A stretch of 46,246 nucleotides of DNA from Dyadobacter soli (GTDB lineage: Bacteria > Bacteroidota > Bacteroidia > Cytophagales > Spirosomataceae). The stretch lies in NCBI RefSeq assembly GCF_900101885.1, contig NZ_FNAN01000035.1, positions 1 to 46,246 of the forward strand. Reading direction: 5' to 3'. Positions 43,273-46,246 of the stretch are shown here, in pieces. Made by a program: the position numbers and the translations under genes. The notes beneath the pieces are model-generated. The model had not been told where the DNA came from. It saw nothing but the letters and a program-made list of their open reading frames with translations, and did not search any database. Positions within the stretch are counted from its first letter, which is position 1; each line of letters starts with the position of its first letter.

Positions 43273-44161
43273 TATCCTTCCTCCCGCTCACCTTTACCTC
43301 CCCGTCACCGTAATGCAGCGTGAATTTCGCGCCTGGGTACATTTGATTTTCGAGTTTTGCCGGGATGGTGAGCTGGCGGATTTTGCCATCGATCCAGGCT
43401 TGGGCCAGCAATGTTTCTCCTTGTTTTTCGATGGTTAGTACTTCTCCGAAAATGATCAGTTCCTGGCTATCGCTCTTATCCAAATACACCTCGGAAGGCG
43501 TGCCGATACGGGTTAATGTCCCGTTTTCCATAATCGCGACCTGATCGGCGAGGCGGAAAATTTCGCCCATATCGTGTGTTACGAGTATGACGGTAAATGG
43601 CCGCTCGCGCCGTAGTTTCAGCAACAAATCCTGCAATTGCAGCTGCATATCCGGGTCGAGGGCGGCGAAGGGCTCGTCCATCAAAAGCAATTCCGGCTCG
43701 CGTACGAGCGCGCGGGCGAGTGCGACGCGCTGTTGCTGCCCGCCCGAGAGCTGGTGCGGTTTGCGGTCGGCGAGTTGCGTGAGACCGGCCGTTTCCAGCA
43801 AATGTCCGACCAGTTCCGATTTATGGGTTTTAGGTAATGCAAATTCAAGATTTTGCAGGACGGTCATATTCGGGAACAATGCATAATCCTGGAAAACGAA
43901 ACCGATATGCCGCTGCTGGGCGGGAATGTGAATGCTGTTGGCGGTGTCGAGCCATTGGTTGTTATTGAAAACAACACGGCCGGATGTAGGCGTCGCCAGC
44001 CCGGCGATTTGTCTTAGTAATGTAGTCTTTCCTGCCCCGGAAGGCCCTGTCAGCGCCAGAATGCTGTGTGCCGGGAACGTGAAATCCACTTCCATCGGTA
44101 CAACCCCGTGTGCGGTGTGCAAAGTATGCCGGATATGAACTTCAAGCGGGTTGTCGGACAC
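43250..44161 (-). CDS. modC: Molybdate ABC transporter ATP-binding protein
   Basis: 303 residues from a GTG at 44161, overlapping the end of modB by 20 bases. A longer frame exists but its extra N-terminus is the antisense-like reading of modB and the family starts near PLEVHIRHTL. Walker A GPSGAGKTT, signature LSGGQQQRVALARAL, Walker B LLLMDEPFAALD and the switch His in VILVTHD are intact. A short C-terminal TOBE-like region (FGEVLTIEKQGETLLAQAW) could bind molybdate. It powers uptake of molybdate or tungstate through ModB. The C-terminal tail comes from an inverted repeat and is probably not conserved. Confidence 0.9.
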   Translation of the reverse strand: MSDNPLEVHIRHTLHTAHGVVPMEVDFTFPAHSILALTGPSGAGKTTLLRQIAGLATPTSGRVVFNNNQWLDTANSIHIPAQQRHIGFVFQDYALFPNMTVLQNLEFALPKTHKSELVGHLLETAGLTQLADRKPHQLSGGQQQRVALARALVREPELLLMDEPFAALDPDMQLQLQDLLLKLRRERPFTVILVTHDMGEIFRLADQVAIMENGTLTRIGTPSEVYLDKSDSQELIIFGEVLTIEKQGETLLAQAWIDGKIRQLTIPAKLENQMYPGAKFTLHYGDGEVKVSGRKDRPPTADR

Positions 44162-44816
44162 GGAGCAGGCGGTTGTTAATCGAGTAAACCAGCAGCAAAA
44201 TAATGAAAGTGATCGCAAAAAGCACCATTGCATAAGCATTGGCAGCCGGGTAGTTGAGTGCTTCCACCTCGTTGTAGATGGCTACTGACGCCACTTTGGT
44301 CACGCCGGGGATATTGCCGCCGATCATCAGCACCACCCCGAACTCGCCGACGGTATGCGCGAATGTGAGGACGAATGCGGTGAGGAGCGCCGGTTTGCAA
44401 TTAGGCAAGAGCACTTGCACGAATGTCTGCCATTCACTTTTGCCGAGCGTGTACGATGCCTCCCGCAGCGACGACGGCAGCGATTGCAGCCCCGCGCGGA
44501 TCGGGTAAATCATAAACGGCAGACTGTACAAAATGGAAGCGATGATAAGCCCCGGAAACGAAAAAACCAGCCTCAGTCCCAGATATTCTTCAATCATCGC
44601 CCCAAACCAATGCGACGGACTGAATGCCAGCAGCAAGTAAAACCCGATCACCGAAGGCGGCAACACCAGCGGCATACCGATGAGCGCCTCCACCACGCCG
44701 CGCCCTTTGAACTTCCCGAAAACCAGCCAGTACGCGATCGGCAAGGCGATCACGAGGAGCAGTACCGAGGTAATGCCGGCGAGTTTGAAGGTGAGTAGGA
44801 GGGGTGCGGGGTCCAA
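44142..44816 (-). CDS. modB: Molybdate ABC transporter permease
   Basis: 224 residues from a TTG at 44816, the usual length. An ATG at 44888 would add 24 residues (HSFTHSIIQSFNHS) that are simply the translation of an 8-base tandem repeat and are unlikely to be real. About five membrane helices, with the coupling loop EASYTLGKSEWQTFVQVLLP (EAA motif) that docks onto ModC. It forms the channel for molybdate delivered by ModA. Overlaps modC; separated from modA by a 156-base repeat-filled gap. Confidence 0.9.
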   Translation of the reverse strand: MDPAPLLLTFKLAGITSVLLLVIALPIAYWLVFGKFKGRGVVEALIGMPLVLPPSVIGFYLLLAFSPSHWFGAMIEEYLGLRLVFSFPGLIIASILYSLPFMIYPIRAGLQSLPSSLREASYTLGKSEWQTFVQVLLPNCKPALLTAFVLTFAHTVGEFGVVLMIGGNIPGVTKVASVAIYNEVEALNYPAANAYAMVLFAITFIILLLVYSINNRLLRVRQPA

Positions 44817-44966
44817 TTTTGAATGATTGAATGATTGAATGATTGAATGAGTGAATGAGTGAATGATTGAATAGCCATGAATAGTCATGTGTAGTCATGT
44901 ATTGTTTGTGTTTCCATGAATAATCGTGAAAATTCCTGACCACTCCTGACTACACTTGACCGCACC
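44817..44966. repeat. Short-period degenerate tandem repeats between modA and modB
   Basis: Three adjacent tracts: about seven copies of the 8-mer GAATGATT/GAATGAGT (44821-44876), a period-10 tract with TAGTCATGTG / TAGTCATGTA (about 44870-44902), and a period-10 tract CTCCTGACTA / CACTTGACCG / CACCTGACCT (about 44934-44974). The first tract shares its 8-mer with the repeat after thrB. Confidence 0.75.
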
Positions 44967-44972
44967 TGACCT

Positions 44973-45725
44973 TTACTTGTATCCATACCGTTTGAAGATG
45001 GCTTTTGCTTTTTGAGAATAAAGGAACTGATAAAACTGCTCGCTCGACGCTTTCTTGGGAGAATCTTCGCTGTGTTTTAATAGAATAGCGGCTTGCTGAA
45101 TGGGTTTGTACAGGCTTGAATCTACGATGACGTAATGCCCTTTGCCCTTCATTTCGGGGGATAAAACAATGGATAATGCATTGAAACCGGCTTCTGCCGA
45201 GCCGGTGGTGATGTATTGTGCGGTTTGAGCGATGCTTTCGCCGTAGACGAGCTTCTTTTCGGTTTGCGGGTAGAGTTTCAATGCATTCAGTGCTTGCACG
45301 GCAGCTTCGCCGTAGGGTGCCGTCTGCGGGTTGGGAACGGCTATTTTTTTGATCTTATCGGTAGCTAATGCTTCCAGTTTGAGGTCGGTTTCGGGAATGT
45401 CTTTGGACCAGAGTACCAGTGCGCCTGTCGCGTAAACCTGCGGTTTCTGATCCGAGCCGCCGTTTTTGAAGATTTCTTCGGGGTATTTGGTGTCGGCTGA
45501 AACGAATACGTCGAATGGTGCGCCTTCGCGGATCTGCGTGGTAAGTTTGCCGGACGATGCTACTACGATCTCGATCTTTTTGCCCGATTCCTTTTCGAAT
45601 TCCTGCTGGATTTCCTTCATCACATATTGCACATTGGCCGCCGTAGCGATCACGATTTTTTCGGACGGTTTGGAGCAACCGGCCAGTAATGCAGCAAAAA
45701 GGAAGAGGATACGGAGTTTGTTCAT
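44973..45725 (-). CDS. modA: Molybdate ABC transporter substrate-binding lipoprotein
   Basis: 250 residues from the ATG at 45725; the frame extends further upstream but MNKLRILFLFAALLAGC is a normal lipoprotein signal with Cys at 17. The periplasmic binding protein family 1 features are clear: IATAANVQYVMKEIQ, VASSGKLTTQI, GAPFDVFVSAD, the AVPNPQTAPYGEAA region and TGSAEAGFNALS. ModA proteins bind molybdate or tungstate with Ser/Thr side chains and hand it to ModB. First gene of the modABC set, which supplies the cofactor metal for molybdoenzymes (none encoded in the window). Confidence 0.93.
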   Translation of the reverse strand: MNKLRILFLFAALLAGCSKPSEKIVIATAANVQYVMKEIQQEFEKESGKKIEIVVASSGKLTTQIREGAPFDVFVSADTKYPEEIFKNGGSDQKPQVYATGALVLWSKDIPETDLKLEALATDKIKKIAVPNPQTAPYGEAAVQALNALKLYPQTEKKLVYGESIAQTAQYITTGSAEAGFNALSIVLSPEMKGKGHYVIVDSSLYKPIQQAAILLKHSEDSPKKASSEQFYQFLYSQKAKAIFKRYGYK

Positions 45726-45774
45726 GACGCAATTTAGGGAAAATGGGTTATAAATGGCGCCGCGGTATACAGGA

Positions 45775-45877
45775 GGCCCCGCCGGGGCCAAACGTCCCGT
45801 AGGTGTTACGGTGTTCTAGAAACAGGTTGTCCCTCAGGGACATTGTTTGAAGATGTAGTTTTTGCGCCGGAGGCGCA
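45775..45877. repeat. Block of three 15-bp palindromes
   Basis: GGCCCCGCCGGGGCC (45775-45789), TGTCCCTCAGGGACA (45828-45842) and TGCGCCGGAGGCGCA (45863-45877), each a 6-3-6 hairpin unit with unrelated stems. They lie between modA and a transposase-like ORF. The pattern resembles mosaic intergenic repeats common in Cytophagales genomes, and the pair at 19373-19440 is similar in design. Confidence 0.7.
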
Positions 45878-45946
45878 CCCTGTTTATAGCAAATTCGACG
45901 CATACATGTCTTGTCCTGAAATAGGTTTACACCAACCAATTTCAAA

Positions 45947-46246
45947 ATGGGTAAGATATTTTTCAAAAAGGACGGTAATTTGTTTACCGATGAGGAGCGG
46001 CACCAGATCATCAAGGAGTATCTTTCGACTGACTATTCAAAGCTTGAAATTTGGAAGAAATATACGAGCCAGAGCAAAGAACGCGGCCATCTGCTGCGCT
46101 GGATGCGAAAGTTGGGCTACGATTCAAAAACCAAAGTTTTAAAAGGTAATTCAGGGTTGAGGCCTAGGAGTATGGCAAAGGGAAAACAGGAAAAGAAAAA
46201 GGTTGTTTCCGATAGTACACCTTCCGAAACAATCCAGTTGGAGAAC
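45947..46246 (+). CDS. Transposase OrfA-like helix-turn-helix protein, partial
   Basis: Open from ATG at 45947 to the window end (100 residues so far). The segment EERHQIIKEYLSTDYSKLEIW followed by KKYTSQSKERGHLLRWMRKLGY has the form of the N-terminal helix-turn-helix of IS3-type OrfA proteins in Bacteroidota. The next part is Lys-rich (MAKGKQEKKKVV) as expected before a leucine-zipper region. It normally makes a transposase with a downstream orfB by frameshifting; that part lies outside. Family is probable, not certain. Confidence 0.6.
   Translation, partial: MGKIFFKKDGNLFTDEERHQIIKEYLSTDYSKLEIWKKYTSQSKERGHLLRWMRKLGYDSKTKVLKGNSGLRPRSMAKGKQEKKKVVSDSTPSETIQLEN

Overview
The window looks like chromosomal DNA of a Cytophagales-type Bacteroidota, Dyadobacter-like by general appearance, though the genus is an inference. 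The signs are several secreted proteins ending in type IX secretion (T9SS) sorting domains, promoters with TAnnTTTG-like -7 boxes, few Shine-Dalgarno sequences, a fused aspartokinase/homoserine dehydrogenase, and mosaic palindromic intergenic repeats. I saw no rRNA, tRNA or CRISPR array.

Layout. 1-1000: an IS4-type transposase fragment running off the left edge, and a toxin-first HigB/HigA pair whose antitoxin lacks its DNA-binding half. 1001-8935: a divergent efflux locus. TolC and an RND permease fused in frame to its periplasmic adaptor point left; an OmpR-type regulator and its kinase point right. The shared promoter region carries two matching sites placed identically relative to both -7 boxes. 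8936-21000: housekeeping genes, namely a thioredoxin-fold lipoprotein-like protein without its CxxC, a large FAD/Fe-S dehydrogenase, a small membrane protein, an outer-membrane barrel, thrA, a HEPN/MNT toxin-antitoxin pair, thrB, an IscA-type protein and a sugar nucleotidyltransferase. The HEPN/MNT pair lies between thrA and thrB, and the HEPN stop overlaps the thrB start.

21217-42225: the most distinctive part, five consecutive same-strand paralogues of about 1350 residues. Each has an N-terminal export segment, a shared domain of about 200 residues, exactly fourteen FG-GAP/integrin-alpha-type calcium-binding repeats (best read as two 7-bladed propellers), a conserved bridging module and a T9SS type A C-terminal domain. 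Four are intact. The second is broken by four single-base shifts. Each of the five is followed by its own hairpin terminator, and the paralogues look like mosaics of one another.

42428-46246: an SGNH/GDSL hydrolase, a modABC molybdate transporter with degenerate short tandem repeats between modA and modB, a palindromic repeat block, and the start of a transposase-like ORF running off the right edge.

The observations I think most worth follow-up are the five-gene double-propeller T9SS cluster, the toxin-antitoxin pair inside the threonine operon, the RND-adaptor fusion with an internal lipoprotein signal, and the symmetric operator pair controlling the efflux locus.
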